Shown: positions 8,153 to 18,046, numbered from the stretch's first letter. The stretch is 64,000 bases of DNA from Planctomycetaceae bacterium (GCA_021732995.1 JAKFWA010000055.1:62001-126000), one strand, 5' to 3'. The notes: a model not told the origin generated them from the letters alone. A program made the numbers and translations.

Positions 8153-9124
8153 ATGTCAAAATTATCCGTTAAGAAACGCGGATTCACACTGATCGAACTG
8201 CTGGTGGTGATTGCGATCATCGCCGTTCTGGTGGCTCTTCTTCTCCCCGCAGTTCAGCAAGCCCGAGAGTCCGCTCGTCGTTCACAGTGCAAGAATAACC
8301 TCAAGCAGATCGGCATCGCTCTGCACGACTACATGGGCACTCACCGCGTGCTGCCGATGGGCGGTATGGTGAACGGCAACGACTTCAGTTGGCACGTCTT
8401 TATTCTGCCGTTTGTCGACCAACAGTCGCTCTACGATCGCATCGACTTCAATCTGGACGGTGGCGGCAGCGCAGGGAACTGGATCACGACCACAGCACCG
8501 TATTTTAACTTGGGTGCCGTCAGGGTTCCTGCTTACACGTGTCCGAGTTCTACAAAGGAGTATGAAAATGGCGGCACTGTGAACTGGACCACCCACTACT
8601 ATGGCATTCAGGGTCCAAAGCTTAGCACGGTTTACCAGTGCCATTCGCTAACCGGTCCCGCCACGTATACCCCACCGACGGCGTACGCAGCCGACTGTGT
8701 CATGCTGCCTGGAACACTGGCAAACCACGGCGGCTACGCGACCAAGGGTGTGTTAAGTCGGATTTCCAAAGTCAGCGATCGCGACGTCACGGATGGAATG
8801 TCCAACACCATCTTTGTGGGCGAGATTTCCAACTCCAAAACACTGGCTGGAGCCGACATGGTCGGCTATCGAATCTGGCTGCGCGGCGCAGAGGGAACCG
8901 CGTCTGGAGGCACGAAGAACATCACGTATCCAATTAACTCGACAGGATACAACGGCTCCAGCAACTTCAACGACATCAGCTTGGGCAGCAACCACGTGGG
9001 TGGAACCCAGGCGCTAATGGGAGACGGCGTTGTGAAGTTCGTGAGCGAAAATATCAGCATGGCAATCCTGCTGGGAGCCGCCAGTCGAGATGGAGAAGAA
9101 GCCACTACGCTCGGCGACGAGTAA
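8153..9124 (+). CDS. DUF1559 protein with type IV pilin-like N-terminus
   Basis: A 323-residue member of the planctomycete-expanded DUF1559 family. It begins with a prepilin-type methylation motif: [20 protein letters not shown], with the cleavage site after Gly and Glu at mature position 5. The hydrophobic helix and [18 protein letters not shown] stretch that are constant in this family follow. The C-terminus has the H-x9-DG signature ([12 protein letters not shown]). It is probably processed by a prepilin peptidase and assembled in or held by the membrane; the family's function is not established. Ribosome-binding site AGAGGA lies upstream. A strong palindrome follows the gene. Confidence 0.95.
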   Translation: MSKLSVKKRGFTLIELLVVIAIIAVLVALLLPAVQQARESARRSQCKNNLKQIGIALHDYMGTHRVLPMGGMVNGNDFSWHVFILPFVDQQSLYDRIDFNLDGGGSAGNWITTTAPYFNLGAVRVPAYTCPSSTKEYENGGTVNWTTHYYGIQGPKLSTVYQCHSLTGPATYTPPTAYAADCVMLPGTLANHGGYATKGVLSRISKVSDRDVTDGMSNTIFVGEISNSKTLAGADMVGYRIWLRGAEGTASGGTKNITYPINSTGYNGSSNFNDISLGSNHVGGTQALMGDGVVKFVSENISMAILLGAASRDGEEATTLGDE

Positions 9125-9157
9125 CGGCATTGGCTCACGCCCGGTGCCATGATTTAA

Positions 9158-9197
9158 TTGCCGAGTTGCGACGTAAGCTTACGTCGCAACTCGGCAA
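9158..9197. terminator. 40-bp perfect palindrome, likely intrinsic terminator
   Basis: The sequence between 9158 and 9197 is a perfect palindrome centred on AAGCTT, with arms containing GCCGAGTTGCGACGTAAG. GTTGTTTTT follows immediately, so on the plus strand it fits a terminator for the DUF1559 gene ending at 9124. A perfect palindrome with no loop is unusual for a terminator and may also be a repeat unit. Confidence 0.75.
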
Positions 9198-9344
9198 GTT
9201 GTTTTTGATCAGGCATGCTACTTCGGATGTAGTCGCTTGCCAGCCGTGATGTCGCATCAGGGTAAGCTGGCCGCACCTGATCGGCAGTGTTCTTGTCATG
9301 GGACGACATCGCCCGCAGGGGCGACTTGAAGAAGGTAAATCTCC

Positions 9345-9707
9345 ATGTCACTACGCATTTTTCAATTGGCCGCGATCGGATTTCTTGCTTGCTGCCTGGC
9401 TGGTTGCGGAGGCGGGCCAACCAGCGGTCCCAAGCAAAGCACCGTGATGGTGGGCGATCGAATGGTGAACTCGTTCCTCGACGTCCCTGGCGAACTCAAG
9501 CAAGAGGGCGATTCAGCCGTCGTGACCATTGGTGCAGTCAAGGTGCAGATCGAGAAAGAGCGCGTTGTCATTGATGGCAACGATTCCGGTCCGATCCCTG
9601 CGACAGCACGGCGAATCGATGTCACAGTCGTGGATAACATGCTCACGGTGAACGCGGATGAGGCGCCCGTCTGCGCAAAGTCGATCAAGGCGAAAGAGAC
9701 GAAGTAG
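9345..9707 (+). CDS. small lipoprotein, hypothetical
   Basis: A 120-residue protein with a lipoprotein signal: a short charged start, a hydrophobic run, and the lipobox LAGC near residue 22, followed by a Gly-rich spacer. It should be lipidated and anchored in a membrane. The mature region is beta-rich (alternating Val/Ile: VVTIGAVKVQIEKERVVI) and has no recognised domain. GAAGAAGG precedes the ATG. It converges with tsaD, whose stop lies only 3 bp away. Confidence 0.75.
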   Translation: MSLRIFQLAAIGFLACCLAGCGGGPTSGPKQSTVMVGDRMVNSFLDVPGELKQEGDSAVVTIGAVKVQIEKERVVIDGNDSGPIPATARRIDVTVVDNMLTVNADEAPVCAKSIKAKETK

Positions 9708-9709
9708 GA

Positions 9710-10789
9710 CTATCCTGCGACTTCGGTGGCGGTTGGCTGCGGCCGGCCCAATCGAACGAGGCCTGGAGTCACGTCCACATCGAGCGCCGCGACTTTGCCC
9801 TGGTCAAGCTGTTCCCAGGCAATCGCGGCCATCGCGGCGTTGTCGGTGCAGAGCGCGAACGGAGCGATGTGCAGGTCAACTCGGGCGCGTTGTGTCATTT
9901 GCTCAAGCTGTGCTCGCAAAAGCTTGTTGGCAGCGACGCCTCCCCCCACGCACAGTGACTTGCGATCGCGCTGCTGCAAGGCTTTACGGCACTTGGACAC
10001 AAGCACATCGACCACGGCCGCCTGAAAGCTGGCCGAGATGTCAGCGATCCGTTGTTCGGTCTGCGGCTCGGGCGCAGCGGACGATCCGGGAATCCCCTGG
10101 AAAGCGTAGAGCACGGCTGTCTTCAGGCCGCTGAAGCTGAACTCGAGACGGTCGTTGTGCAAAAACGGGCGAGGAAAAGCCACGGCTTTAGGATTACCGT
10201 GTTCCGCATGCCGCTGAATCGCGGGTCCACCGGGAAAACCAATACCCAAAATCTGAGAGACCTTGTCGAAGGCCTCACCCGCCGCGTCGTCAATCGTGGA
10301 GCCGATCAGCTCAAACTCAGTCGGACTGCGGCAGTCATACAGGTTGGTGTGGCCACCGCTGACGACGAAACCAATCGTCGGGAAGATATCTCTTCCGGCC
10401 GCCATGCGGCAGGCGTAGATGTGGGCTTCGATGTGATTGACCGCCACCAGTGGCACATCCAGCACCAAAGCCAGTGTCTTCGCGGCGGTCAGACCAACCA
10501 ACAGCGAGCCTACCAGACCCGGTTGGGTTGCTACTGCGATGGCTCCGATGTCATCGAGTGTCACGCCAGCCTGCTGGAGGGCTTCGTCGATGACGGGAAT
10601 GATCCTTCGCACATGAGCCCGCGATGCAATTTCCGGCACCACGCCCCCGAAGTCACGATGCAGTTCAAACTGAGAAGCGACAACGCTTGAAAGCACATGG
10701 CGTTCGCGATCAATCACCGCAGCGGCGGTTTCATCACAGGAAGACTCCAGCGCCAGCAAGTAGCGGATACCAGCAGGGTCGTAGTTCAC
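9710..10789 (-). CDS. tsaD: tRNA N6-adenosine threonylcarbamoyltransferase
   Basis: TsaD (Kae1/YgjD/Gcp) transfers the threonylcarbamoyl group to A37 of ANN-decoding tRNAs, with TsaB and TsaE. The ASKHA-fold signature [14 protein letters not shown] opens the protein. The metal-binding His pairs are visible in ASRAHVRR and NHIEAHIYA, and the [10 protein letters not shown] and VVSGGHTNL motifs are intact. The frame is open to 10837 (TTG). GTG 10789 was preferred because it places the conserved core near the N-terminus as usual, giving about 359 residues, but the exact start is uncertain. The catalytic assignment is firm. Confidence 0.93.
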   Translation of the reverse strand: MNYDPAGIRYLLALESSCDETAAAVIDRERHVLSSVVASQFELHRDFGGVVPEIASRAHVRRIIPVIDEALQQAGVTLDDIGAIAVATQPGLVGSLLVGLTAAKTLALVLDVPLVAVNHIEAHIYACRMAAGRDIFPTIGFVVSGGHTNLYDCRSPTEFELIGSTIDDAAGEAFDKVSQILGIGFPGGPAIQRHAEHGNPKAVAFPRPFLHNDRLEFSFSGLKTAVLYAFQGIPGSSAAPEPQTEQRIADISASFQAAVVDVLVSKCRKALQQRDRKSLCVGGGVAANKLLRAQLEQMTQRARVDLHIAPFALCTDNAAMAAIAWEQLDQGKVAALDVDVTPGLVRLGRPQPTATEVAG

Positions 10790-10947
10790 AACAACAACAT
10801 CCCGACGCAGAACACACTTCAACCGCAGCGACAACAACCGCCCGGTTCAAACACGCAGCTTAGCTGGTGGTTCTCAGCGCGTCGCTGGTTGCCACTTCCT
10901 CGGCTCCACTCACGAAGCCGGGCATTCAATCGTCGAGGCCGACGAGG

Positions 10948-12708
10948 TTACCTCGTGTTAATCGCCTGTGCCGCATCGGTGCCGGGCATCGGTAACGGGG
11001 CCGATGCGGGCAGCGTGTATTGCCGCTCGATCGCCTTGCGAATGAGCGACCGGCTTTCGTCCGCCGAGATTCCCGTGCGTCGTTCAACAGTCTGAGCTTC
11101 GTCGGCCAGGGAATCGTTCTTGATCCGTTCCCGAAACCACAGCGAATAGTCGCCCTGCTTCAGGTGATACAGCCACGTGTCCTCGTCCACGCCATCTGCA
11201 AGTTGCAGGAACAGGAAGAGGTTTTGTGCCCGCAGGTTGAGATTCCCCTTCCGGCCGCGAAAGTAGAAACTCCGATCTGGCGGAAGTTCGCCCTCGGCGT
11301 ACTTGCGGATGTGTCGGCGACGTTCCGTTCGGCAGGGTGAAATCCGCACGCGATACGGAGCTTCGCCACTGTGCCGTGACCACAGCAGCACCTCGCCCGG
11401 TCCAAGCGTGATCTGCGGAATCTCTGGAGGCGCCTCGCCCAGCACCTTGCAGAATTCGTTAATCGTCTGTTCGGGCGAAGCACCAACAGCCAATACGGTC
11501 CCGACCGATGCCAGCACCGGCGGCGCGACCTGCTCGGGATGCACAGTAATAAAAACACTGTTTCTCATATCGGCGGGAACGGTACCGGGTTCCCACGATG
11601 CGGGCAGCAGATGGTGCGCTTCATCCACAATCATCCAATGCGGACGCCCGGTGCGACCTTTCATCTCGCTCAACCGCGGCAACAAGCTCATGAAGAACGG
11701 CGGTCGATCGTTGATGGACATGCCAACCAGGTTAATCCCTGTGCAATGCTTGGGATCATTAAGCAATTGCAGGACTTCCTCGACTGCCGGGCCGTGTTGC
11801 GGATTCCCTTGCGAGATAATTCCTTCCAGTGATTCATAATCACCTTCGGGATCGATGATACAGAACTGGTAGCGCAGCTCCGTCAAACGCTCCATGAGAC
11901 TGGTGGCGACGGTCGACTTGCCACTGCCGGATGGTCCCGCAATCAACACGTTGGGCCCGTACGGGGACAGGCAAACTTCCTCGCCGTTATCGCGCAGCCC
12001 CAACAGCAGGTGGTGACGGTGCAGGCGGTCATCAACACCCTGCAGGTCGTGGTCCACCATGTTGTCAATCAGTTCCGCGACGCCTCGGCCATGATCCCCT
12101 GCAGTCACCAGATCGACTCGCTCCTTAACAACCGGCAGTGCGTTCGCGACGGCGACGCCACATTCGCAGATGTTGAGAAACGCGTGATCGTTCTCGGCAT
12201 CTCCGACTCCGACTGTCTCATGAGCCGACAACCCCAGATCCTTCAAAGCGGCCAGAAGTCCGGTCGCTTTGTTGATACTGGTGGGCAGGACCATGACCGC
12301 GCCCTTGTTGAAAATGACCTGCAGTTCGAGACCGAGGTCGCGGATCGTCTGGAGCACGACAGTCTCATGCGGGTGCCAGGTCGCGACGATCACGCGTCCC
12401 ACAGACAGTGGTCCGACGCCGCGATGCTTCAGCGCGCGCACGAAATCGTCACCAGCAGGATCGCCCAGCAGTTTTTCTTCGCGCGTCGAAGGGTGATAGA
12501 GCAACGCTCCGTTCTCCGCCACGACGCGTTCGAAGAGATGAATCTCCGGAAAAATCTCGATTAGTTCATCCAGTTCTCTGCCGGTAACGAGGATCAGCTT
12601 GCGTCCGGTCGCCAGCAATCGTTCGAGTGCGGCGAGAGTCGGAGCATCGACTCGTCCATCGTGCGCCAGAGTGCCATCGTAGTCACAGGCCAACGCGTGA
12701 TAGCGCAT
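10948..12708 (-). CDS. HAD phosphatase fused to a HerA/DUF87-like ATPase
   Basis: A 586-residue two-domain protein. Residues 1-220 are a Cof-type HAD hydrolase: DYDGT at 9-13, the VTGR threonine at 43, Lys147 and GDAENDHAFL at 170-179. Residues 245-500 are a P-loop ATPase with GPSGSGKST (258-266), IDPEGDYE (285-292), Walker B WMIVDEAHH (358-366) and an arginine-rich tail. The IDPEGDYE element is typical of HerA/VirB4-type ATPases. ATG 12708 has AGGAAAGG upstream and was preferred to TTG 12714. The substrate of either half is unknown. It sits alone, 158 bp upstream of tsaD on the same strand. Confidence 0.85.
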   Translation of the reverse strand: MRYHALACDYDGTLAHDGRVDAPTLAALERLLATGRKLILVTGRELDELIEIFPEIHLFERVVAENGALLYHPSTREEKLLGDPAGDDFVRALKHRGVGPLSVGRVIVATWHPHETVVLQTIRDLGLELQVIFNKGAVMVLPTSINKATGLLAALKDLGLSAHETVGVGDAENDHAFLNICECGVAVANALPVVKERVDLVTAGDHGRGVAELIDNMVDHDLQGVDDRLHRHHLLLGLRDNGEEVCLSPYGPNVLIAGPSGSGKSTVATSLMERLTELRYQFCIIDPEGDYESLEGIISQGNPQHGPAVEEVLQLLNDPKHCTGINLVGMSINDRPPFFMSLLPRLSEMKGRTGRPHWMIVDEAHHLLPASWEPGTVPADMRNSVFITVHPEQVAPPVLASVGTVLAVGASPEQTINEFCKVLGEAPPEIPQITLGPGEVLLWSRHSGEAPYRVRISPCRTERRRHIRKYAEGELPPDRSFYFRGRKGNLNLRAQNLFLFLQLADGVDEDTWLYHLKQGDYSLWFRERIKNDSLADEAQTVERRTGISADESRSLIRKAIERQYTLPASAPLPMPGTDAAQAINTR

Positions 12709-13087
12709 GATCAAATGCCTTTCCTCGGATCGAGTCGTCCTGTTCGCGCTGTCGAGATCAGCTCTGGTCGGTATCAGCAGGCGACGTCAATAAGCGGCGT
12801 CCCCTGTGTTCAATCTCTCTCCTACAACAAGCGCGCCGTCGTGCTGTGTACGCGGGCAAATCCTCGTTCGCGTGAAAAGTCTGACGGGCGCGCGGTCATT
12901 GCATGCGCTGATCACCCTCTGACCCGGACACGATCTATCCACGGCGATGGATCAGCTCCGTTTTTCTGGTCACGGCAAAAGTCGCGAGCAGCGGCACACG
13001 ATTCGCGAACTCAACGCCGGCATGCTCACTGACTGACATGCATTCGACATGCAGAGTGAATTCATCATGGAAACAAGAGGAGCAATC
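12709..13087. other. intergenic region, about 380 bp
   Basis: Divergent promoter region between the HAD-ATPase gene and a small membrane-protein gene. I see no gene or clear repeat in it. The right edge has AAGAGGAG as the ribosome-binding site of the small gene. Confidence 0.5.
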
Positions 13088-13225
13088 ATGAGGTCTCTTA
13101 AGACAATGAATGCCGAAATGCATCATCGCGCTGGAAAAGTGAAATATGCGTTGGCTGGCTGGCTGATTGGCCTGCCACTGCCCATCGTCCTGATCCTGCT
13201 GTTCTTCCGTGGCTGTGACTTCTGA
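13088..13225 (+). CDS. small membrane protein, 45 residues
   Basis: This short reading frame encodes a basic N-terminus (MRSLKTMNAEMHHRAGKVK), one hydrophobic helix (residues 21-40) and a short RGCDF tail with a Cys. It is supported by AGAGGAG at 6-8 bp before the ATG and by a strong intrinsic terminator 38 bp after the stop, so it looks like a complete single-gene unit. It probably inserts in the inner membrane as a single-span peptide. No family was recognised; a toxin-like or regulatory microprotein is possible but not shown. Confidence 0.6.
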   Translation: MRSLKTMNAEMHHRAGKVKYALAGWLIGLPLPIVLILLFFRGCDF

Positions 13226-13560
13226 CCAGTCTCGGGGGAACGCTGATTAAAGAATTACCTGCAAGGTCCTTCGCGAGATCAAGGCTGATGTCGCGAAGGA
13301 TCTTCGTTTTGGCGACCACGAGAATCACATGGAGGGCCCTGAGGACAGTCGTCGCAGCGGGTGAAGAACGCGGGCGATATCGAGCTTGAATAGACGGACC
13401 GAAGATGAAGCCTGCCAAATTCCGATAGTCAGATCGTCAGGATCGCGATCGGTTACGTGCCCAAACTGAGCCCGTAGCATCCAATGCGTCTTGCCAATAG
13501 CATTTCCGGTTGCAGACTTTGGTTACGTAACAACTACTGACTCGCCATGAGGCTTGATCA
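13226..13560. other. intergenic region with terminator at its left end
   Basis: About 335 bp separate the small membrane-protein gene from the second DUF1501 gene. The left part holds the hairpin at 13264-13303. The rest shows no gene and presumably contains the promoter for the DUF1501 gene. Confidence 0.45.
13264..13312 (+). terminator. intrinsic terminator after the 45-residue gene
   Basis: Arms AGGTCCTTCGCGA (13264-13276) and TCGCGAAGGATCT (13291-13303) pair over 13 bp with a single G-T wobble and a 14-base loop. TCGTTTT follows. Confidence 0.75.
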
Positions 13561-14979
13561 ATGAACTTCGGGAAATCGCTGTGTTCTGGCCCTGTCACGC
13601 GTCGCGAATGCCTGGCCGCGGGCGCGCTTGGTCTGGGCGGTCTGGCTCTGCCCGACCTGTTCCGGATGCAGGCTCAGGCCGCTGAAGCCGGACGGCGAGT
13701 TGATCCGGACACTTCGGTGATTTTCATCTGGTTGCCCGGTGGTCCACCACACATGGACATGTACGACATGAAGCCCAAGGCTTCGTCGGACTATCGCGGC
13801 GTGTTTACCCCGATTCCCACGACGGTGCCAGGCCTGGACGTCTGCGAGCTGATGCCGCATCACGCCCAACTGGCTCATAAGTATTCGGTCGTCCGTTCCG
13901 TCGCTCACAACTTTGCCGATCACGGCGGCGGCCACAAACGCCTGATGACCGGCCGCATTCCCAATACGCCGGTCGACACCGTGAACGACGCGCCCGCCAC
14001 GGGATCGGTCGTCGCCAAGTGCCGCGAATGGATCGATCGTGGCATTCCGAACTACATATCGATGAATCCGGGTGGACGTACCAACGATGTGTTCGCGCAG
14101 GGCGCCGCCTACCTCGGACAGTCTTACCTGCCGTTTAACGTTGAAGGCGACCCCATGTCGCCGAGGTTTTCGGTGCCGAACATCGCGCCGACCGGAACCT
14201 CTCAAGACCGAGTCAGCGACCGCATGTCGCTGCTGACCAATCTCGACCGCATTGAACGCCAGATGGACGCTGCGGGAGTGATGAGGTCCATCGACCGCTA
14301 TCAGCAGCGCGCGGTCAGTATGCTGTTGAGCGACCGCGCCAAGAAGGCGTTCGATCTGACACTGGAACCAGAAGTCGTCCGCGACCGCTACGGCCGTCAC
14401 TGCTGGGGCCAACGAGCCTTGATGGCTCGCCGTCTGGTGGAGGCCGGCGTCAGCTTCGTGACCGTCGTCATGGAAAACCCCTACCAGTCCAACGTGCCGT
14501 TCCTGAAGCAAGGCGTCTACAACTGGGACTCGCACGCGGTGAACTGCCACATCTGGGACGACCTCAACGTCCGCCTGCCAATCTACGACCAAGCCGTCAT
14601 GGCATTGATTGACGACGTCTACCAACGTGGTCTGGATGAGAAGACTCTGATCGTCGTTACTGGCGAGTTCGGTCGCACGCCGCGCATTGAGAACTCTGTC
14701 GGTTCACAGACAGGAGTGATGCAACCCGGTCGCGATCACTGGCCGCAGGCGATGTCCATGATCCTGGCTGGCGGCGGCATGCGTACCGGCCAGGTCGTCG
14801 GTTCGACAAACTCGAAGGGTGAGCACCCCGCTGATCGACCACTCACGCCGAACGATCTGTGGGCCACGGTCTATCGCCATTTGGGCATCGATTACACGGA
14901 TTCGTTCCTGGATCGCCGCGGACGTCCGATGCCAATCCTGCCCTTCGGCGAACCCATCAACGAACTGCTGCGTTCTTAG
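13561..14979 (+). CDS. DUF1501 family protein, Tat-exported (second copy)
   Basis: A 472-residue paralogue of the protein at 5490-6842. A Tat-like signal (VTRRECLAAGALGLGG) precedes a cleavage site after AQA. Family motifs are IWLPGGPPHMDMYDMKP, LVEAGVSFVTVV, GEFGRTPRI and GRDHWPQAMS. The fold is that of alkaline phosphatases and sulfatases, but the usual Cys/Ser nucleophile of sulfatases is not evident, so activity cannot be inferred. The insert between residues 300 and 345 is longer than in the first copy. A family A repeat lies downstream. Confidence 0.92.
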   Translation: MNFGKSLCSGPVTRRECLAAGALGLGGLALPDLFRMQAQAAEAGRRVDPDTSVIFIWLPGGPPHMDMYDMKPKASSDYRGVFTPIPTTVPGLDVCELMPHHAQLAHKYSVVRSVAHNFADHGGGHKRLMTGRIPNTPVDTVNDAPATGSVVAKCREWIDRGIPNYISMNPGGRTNDVFAQGAAYLGQSYLPFNVEGDPMSPRFSVPNIAPTGTSQDRVSDRMSLLTNLDRIERQMDAAGVMRSIDRYQQRAVSMLLSDRAKKAFDLTLEPEVVRDRYGRHCWGQRALMARRLVEAGVSFVTVVMENPYQSNVPFLKQGVYNWDSHAVNCHIWDDLNVRLPIYDQAVMALIDDVYQRGLDEKTLIVVTGEFGRTPRIENSVGSQTGVMQPGRDHWPQAMSMILAGGGMRTGQVVGSTNSKGEHPADRPLTPNDLWATVYRHLGIDYTDSFLDRRGRPMPILPFGEPINELLRS

Positions 14980-15011
14980 GGATGCATCAAGGTTGAGATG
15001 GCACGTCTATT

Positions 15012-15056
15012 GTGGGTCGGACAATTTTGTCCGACTGCCGGACAACATCGTCCGGG
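15012..15056. repeat. intergenic inverted repeat, family A (diverged)
   Basis: GTCGGACAATTTTGTCCGAC (15016-15035) is followed by TGCCGGACAACATCGTCCGG. The double hairpin has the same layout as the copies at 6850 and 50678, with several base changes. It lies between convergent genes. Confidence 0.75.
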
Positions 15057-15069
15057 CTGATTGCAATTG

Positions 15070-15555
15070 TCACTCAGGTTTGATCGGCTTCAGATCCGCG
15101 TCGCGCAGGCCGACCAGCAGGCATTCGCCGTCGGGTGAAACCTTCAGTTCGCCATATTTCGCTTTTGCGTAAGCCGGGCCGTGCCCCTCCTGGAAGAAGA
15201 ACGATTCCGCGCCGATGCGCACGCGCCAGTTGCGAACTCGATAGCGGATGCGTTGTTCGTTGTTCGCCAGCGGTTGACCGGCATCGATGCGGCGGAATCG
15301 GCCAATCCGACGATCGTCCAGAGCTACCACGAAGTAGCCGTTCTCGGTTTCCTTGTTCCAGGCGTTGCTGCGAGCTTCGTTGGAGACAGAGTAGTTCAAC
15401 GCCATGTAGTCACCCTGCATCAGCGAACGCGGGTCCGCCGGTGCCAGTTCCAGATACAGACTGTCGTGTGATTGAATGAACTGTTCTTTCTGAATGACGA
15501 TCCCATTCAGAGCGGCCAGCACCAGCGCGCTAGTGACGAGGAATGCAGACTTCAT
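15070..15555 (-). CDS. GDYxxLxY domain protein
   Basis: A 161-residue exported or membrane-anchored protein: residues 1-20 are a hydrophobic segment, and the family signature GDYMALNY is near residue 48. The family occurs next to DUF2157/DUF4401 membrane proteins in many bacteria, exactly as here, where its start lies 34 bp after that gene. The two probably form one membrane complex of unknown function. The mature region is beta-rich with many Arg residues. Confidence 0.85.
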   Translation of the reverse strand: MKSAFLVTSALVLAALNGIVIQKEQFIQSHDSLYLELAPADPRSLMQGDYMALNYSVSNEARSNAWNKETENGYFVVALDDRRIGRFRRIDAGQPLANNEQRIRYRVRNWRVRIGAESFFFQEGHGPAYAKAKYGELKVSPDGECLLVGLRDADLKPIKPE

Positions 15556-15589
15556 ATCAACCTCCCGAGGCGAACTGCCTCTTCAAACT

Positions 15590-17755
15590 TCAAGCCACGG
15601 CGTTGGCTGGTGACTCCAGCAACAGTACCTGACGACGGATAAAGAAACGCGACGTCCAGAGGATGGCTCCACTGGCAATGAGCGTGCCCGACTTGAACAA
15701 CAGCGACGTATCCAGGCTGTAGTAGAACGCGATCAGGTACAGCGGCAGGAAGGCGATGCCCAACGCTCGCAACGCACCGTCGCGTTCCAGATGCCCCAAG
15801 ACGATCACACCCAATGCGGCCAACACACCCGGCACGGACATGACGCCCAGCAGCGCGGCAGCTACCGCGATGGCGATCGTCAGCCGCCAGTTCCTGTGAT
15901 GGCCCGATGACAGCAACCAGACGGATAACCAGATCTCCGCGACGACCTGCACCATCGACGACGGCCAGGCCACCACGTTCACATGCGGCAGCAACGGGAT
16001 GATGAGCACGCCAAACAGGCCCAGTACCAGTGCGTAACCCAGCGGCCACAATATCCGGAGCGGTCGCCAGGCAAAGATTGCTCCGATACCCAGCGTCTGA
16101 GCTAGAACCAGACCGTGCACCCCATCGGGTACGCGCGAATCCAGAAAGGCGGCCACAATCCAGATCTGCGGCGCGGCAGCCAACATGAAACGGCAAACGC
16201 TGCTGGGAAACAATGGATAGAGAACCAGGCTGAAGACGGTAGACGCCAGAGCGATTACCCACAGTCCCGTCCCCGCTCGGCCAATCTGAGCGACTCCAAT
16301 CAGCAGGGCGCCGTAACCTGTGAAGGCCAGTGCGAGACTCAGATGCCTGAGGAATGGCTGCTGAGACACGCGTTGAATCACGATCGAGCCGACGCACAGC
16401 ATAGTGCCCAGCATCATCGTCGAGACCGAGCTGTCGTAGATCTCCATGATGCCGGCGCAGATCAGAAAGAAGATGCACGACACCCACGCACCAAACGCGA
16501 CCAGTGCTTGAATGAACCACGGCGCACGGTCGGCGGCATCGGCTTCGAGTGATTTTTCGATCGTCGGCAGATGGTCCGTCGTCAGGTGCCCCGTGCTGAC
16601 GAGATGCTGCAGCATCTCGCGAGTAGTACGTTCAGAGGTTTCTTCCGGGGCGAAGAGTTGAGCCGCGCCGGAATGTACTCGATCACGACGAAACTCCAGA
16701 CCAACGCGTCGCAGCCACACCGCCGCCATGCCGACACAGCCGATCACCGAGGATCCCACCACGAAGACGCCCAGTTCATCGGGAAACCCGCTATCGAATA
16801 GCACTTCACCGAGGATCGAGTTCACCAACACGCAGACACAGCCAACGATCACCGTCAGGGCGAACAGATCACGAGTCTGATAGCGATGAAAGCGATACAT
16901 CAAAGCGCTGGCCACTGCGAAGACAACGCTTCCCAGCGCGAAATCCCAACGGTCGAAACCGTCGAAGATGAACATCAACACGGGCGCCAGCAGCGGAACC
17001 AAAGTAGCCGGAACCAGCAGCCAGCGCAGCCAGTTGTTCTTCAACCACACGTAGCCGCGCTGATGGCCGAGTTCACGCAACTGCGCGGCGACTCCATTGA
17101 AGACGCCGAGCGAGATGGCCATACCCAAGGTCTGCATGTCGTGCGGCGCACCGCTCTGCTTCCACGCCAGACCGATCGCGACGTTGACGAGCCCGATCCA
17201 CAACGCCCAAAGAGCATCGAAGCGAGCGAGGATCACCCAGGGAAGAATGAGCACTGCCCAGCCGACAAACAGTTCGTATGCGTCGGCCCCGGTCTGATAG
17301 ACCTGTCCGTAAACCGCCAGGAAGGCTCCGACAAGCGCTGCGGCGGCCGTTTGGCCGGCTTTGCCCAGCAACGTGTCCAGCCCCTTCCATAAGGCGAACC
17401 CGCACGCTCCGAGAATCGCAACCTCAATCAGTCCCAGCTTGAGCAGTGGCGGCATATCCGCCCAGTTCCACGCGACGAAGCACACCACGCCCGCTCGCAT
17501 CAGCAACAGACCGAGGAACAGCAGCGCGCGTTCGATCCATTGCCACCAGCCGAGCGGTCCCAGCAACCACTGCAACGCCTCGCGTCGTCCGCCATCGTCA
17601 ATGTGGCCTGCGGCAAACAATAGGCGCGCGGTTCGAGTCTCGGCCGGTTGCTCCAACGCCGAGTCTGTGAGCGCAACGGACGTCGCAGGTGGAGTCGCAA
17701 TTGGAACGTCGTCGGAATTGAACATGCGGGGATCTCGGTGCGGGGTAAACCGCAT
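15590..17755 (-). CDS. DUF2157/DUF4401 integral membrane protein
   Basis: A 721-residue polytopic membrane protein. A soluble leader of about 75 residues precedes a first block of helices with DUF2157 character (ALQWLLGPLGWW, then hydrophobic spans to about residue 345). A charged soluble linker follows (about 350-405, including a helix in which a DHLPTIEKSLEAD stretch is evident), and then a second block of helices with DUF4401 character to residue 710. ATG 17755 has GAGAAGG upstream. It is the first gene of a two-gene operon with the GDYxxLxY protein. Transport or envelope sensing is possible; no activity is known. Confidence 0.85.
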   Translation of the reverse strand: MRFTPHRDPRMFNSDDVPIATPPATSVALTDSALEQPAETRTARLLFAAGHIDDGGRREALQWLLGPLGWWQWIERALLFLGLLLMRAGVVCFVAWNWADMPPLLKLGLIEVAILGACGFALWKGLDTLLGKAGQTAAAALVGAFLAVYGQVYQTGADAYELFVGWAVLILPWVILARFDALWALWIGLVNVAIGLAWKQSGAPHDMQTLGMAISLGVFNGVAAQLRELGHQRGYVWLKNNWLRWLLVPATLVPLLAPVLMFIFDGFDRWDFALGSVVFAVASALMYRFHRYQTRDLFALTVIVGCVCVLVNSILGEVLFDSGFPDELGVFVVGSSVIGCVGMAAVWLRRVGLEFRRDRVHSGAAQLFAPEETSERTTREMLQHLVSTGHLTTDHLPTIEKSLEADAADRAPWFIQALVAFGAWVSCIFFLICAGIMEIYDSSVSTMMLGTMLCVGSIVIQRVSQQPFLRHLSLALAFTGYGALLIGVAQIGRAGTGLWVIALASTVFSLVLYPLFPSSVCRFMLAAAPQIWIVAAFLDSRVPDGVHGLVLAQTLGIGAIFAWRPLRILWPLGYALVLGLFGVLIIPLLPHVNVVAWPSSMVQVVAEIWLSVWLLSSGHHRNWRLTIAIAVAAALLGVMSVPGVLAALGVIVLGHLERDGALRALGIAFLPLYLIAFYYSLDTSLLFKSGTLIASGAILWTSRFFIRRQVLLLESPANAVA

Positions 17756-18046
17756 TTGAGGACCTTCTCTGGAAATTCATCTTCATGCCCGCCAGAGCAG
17801 GCGAAATCCAAGGCTGGATATCATGCACGATTCCATGAAAACGCTGAACTATCTGTTGTAGCGCCCGGTTTTCCGCCACAGTCGCTACAGAATCTGAAGC
17901 TAAAGTTTGAGAGTGTTCGGCATCGATCATTTCCCTGGAATGAGATTGCGGTGTCGCGGCTTGTAATTCGAAGCTCACCAAGGTCTCATTCGTCGAAATG
18001 CCGCTCGCGGGATCTTTCATCAGCACGTTCTTGCGGAAGGAGCGAC

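Noticed and set aside
13558-14625. Minus-strand frame of about 355 codons inside the second DUF1501 gene
   Set aside because: The plus-strand DUF1501 protein is complete with a signal peptide and family motifs; the reverse frame has no recognisable features.
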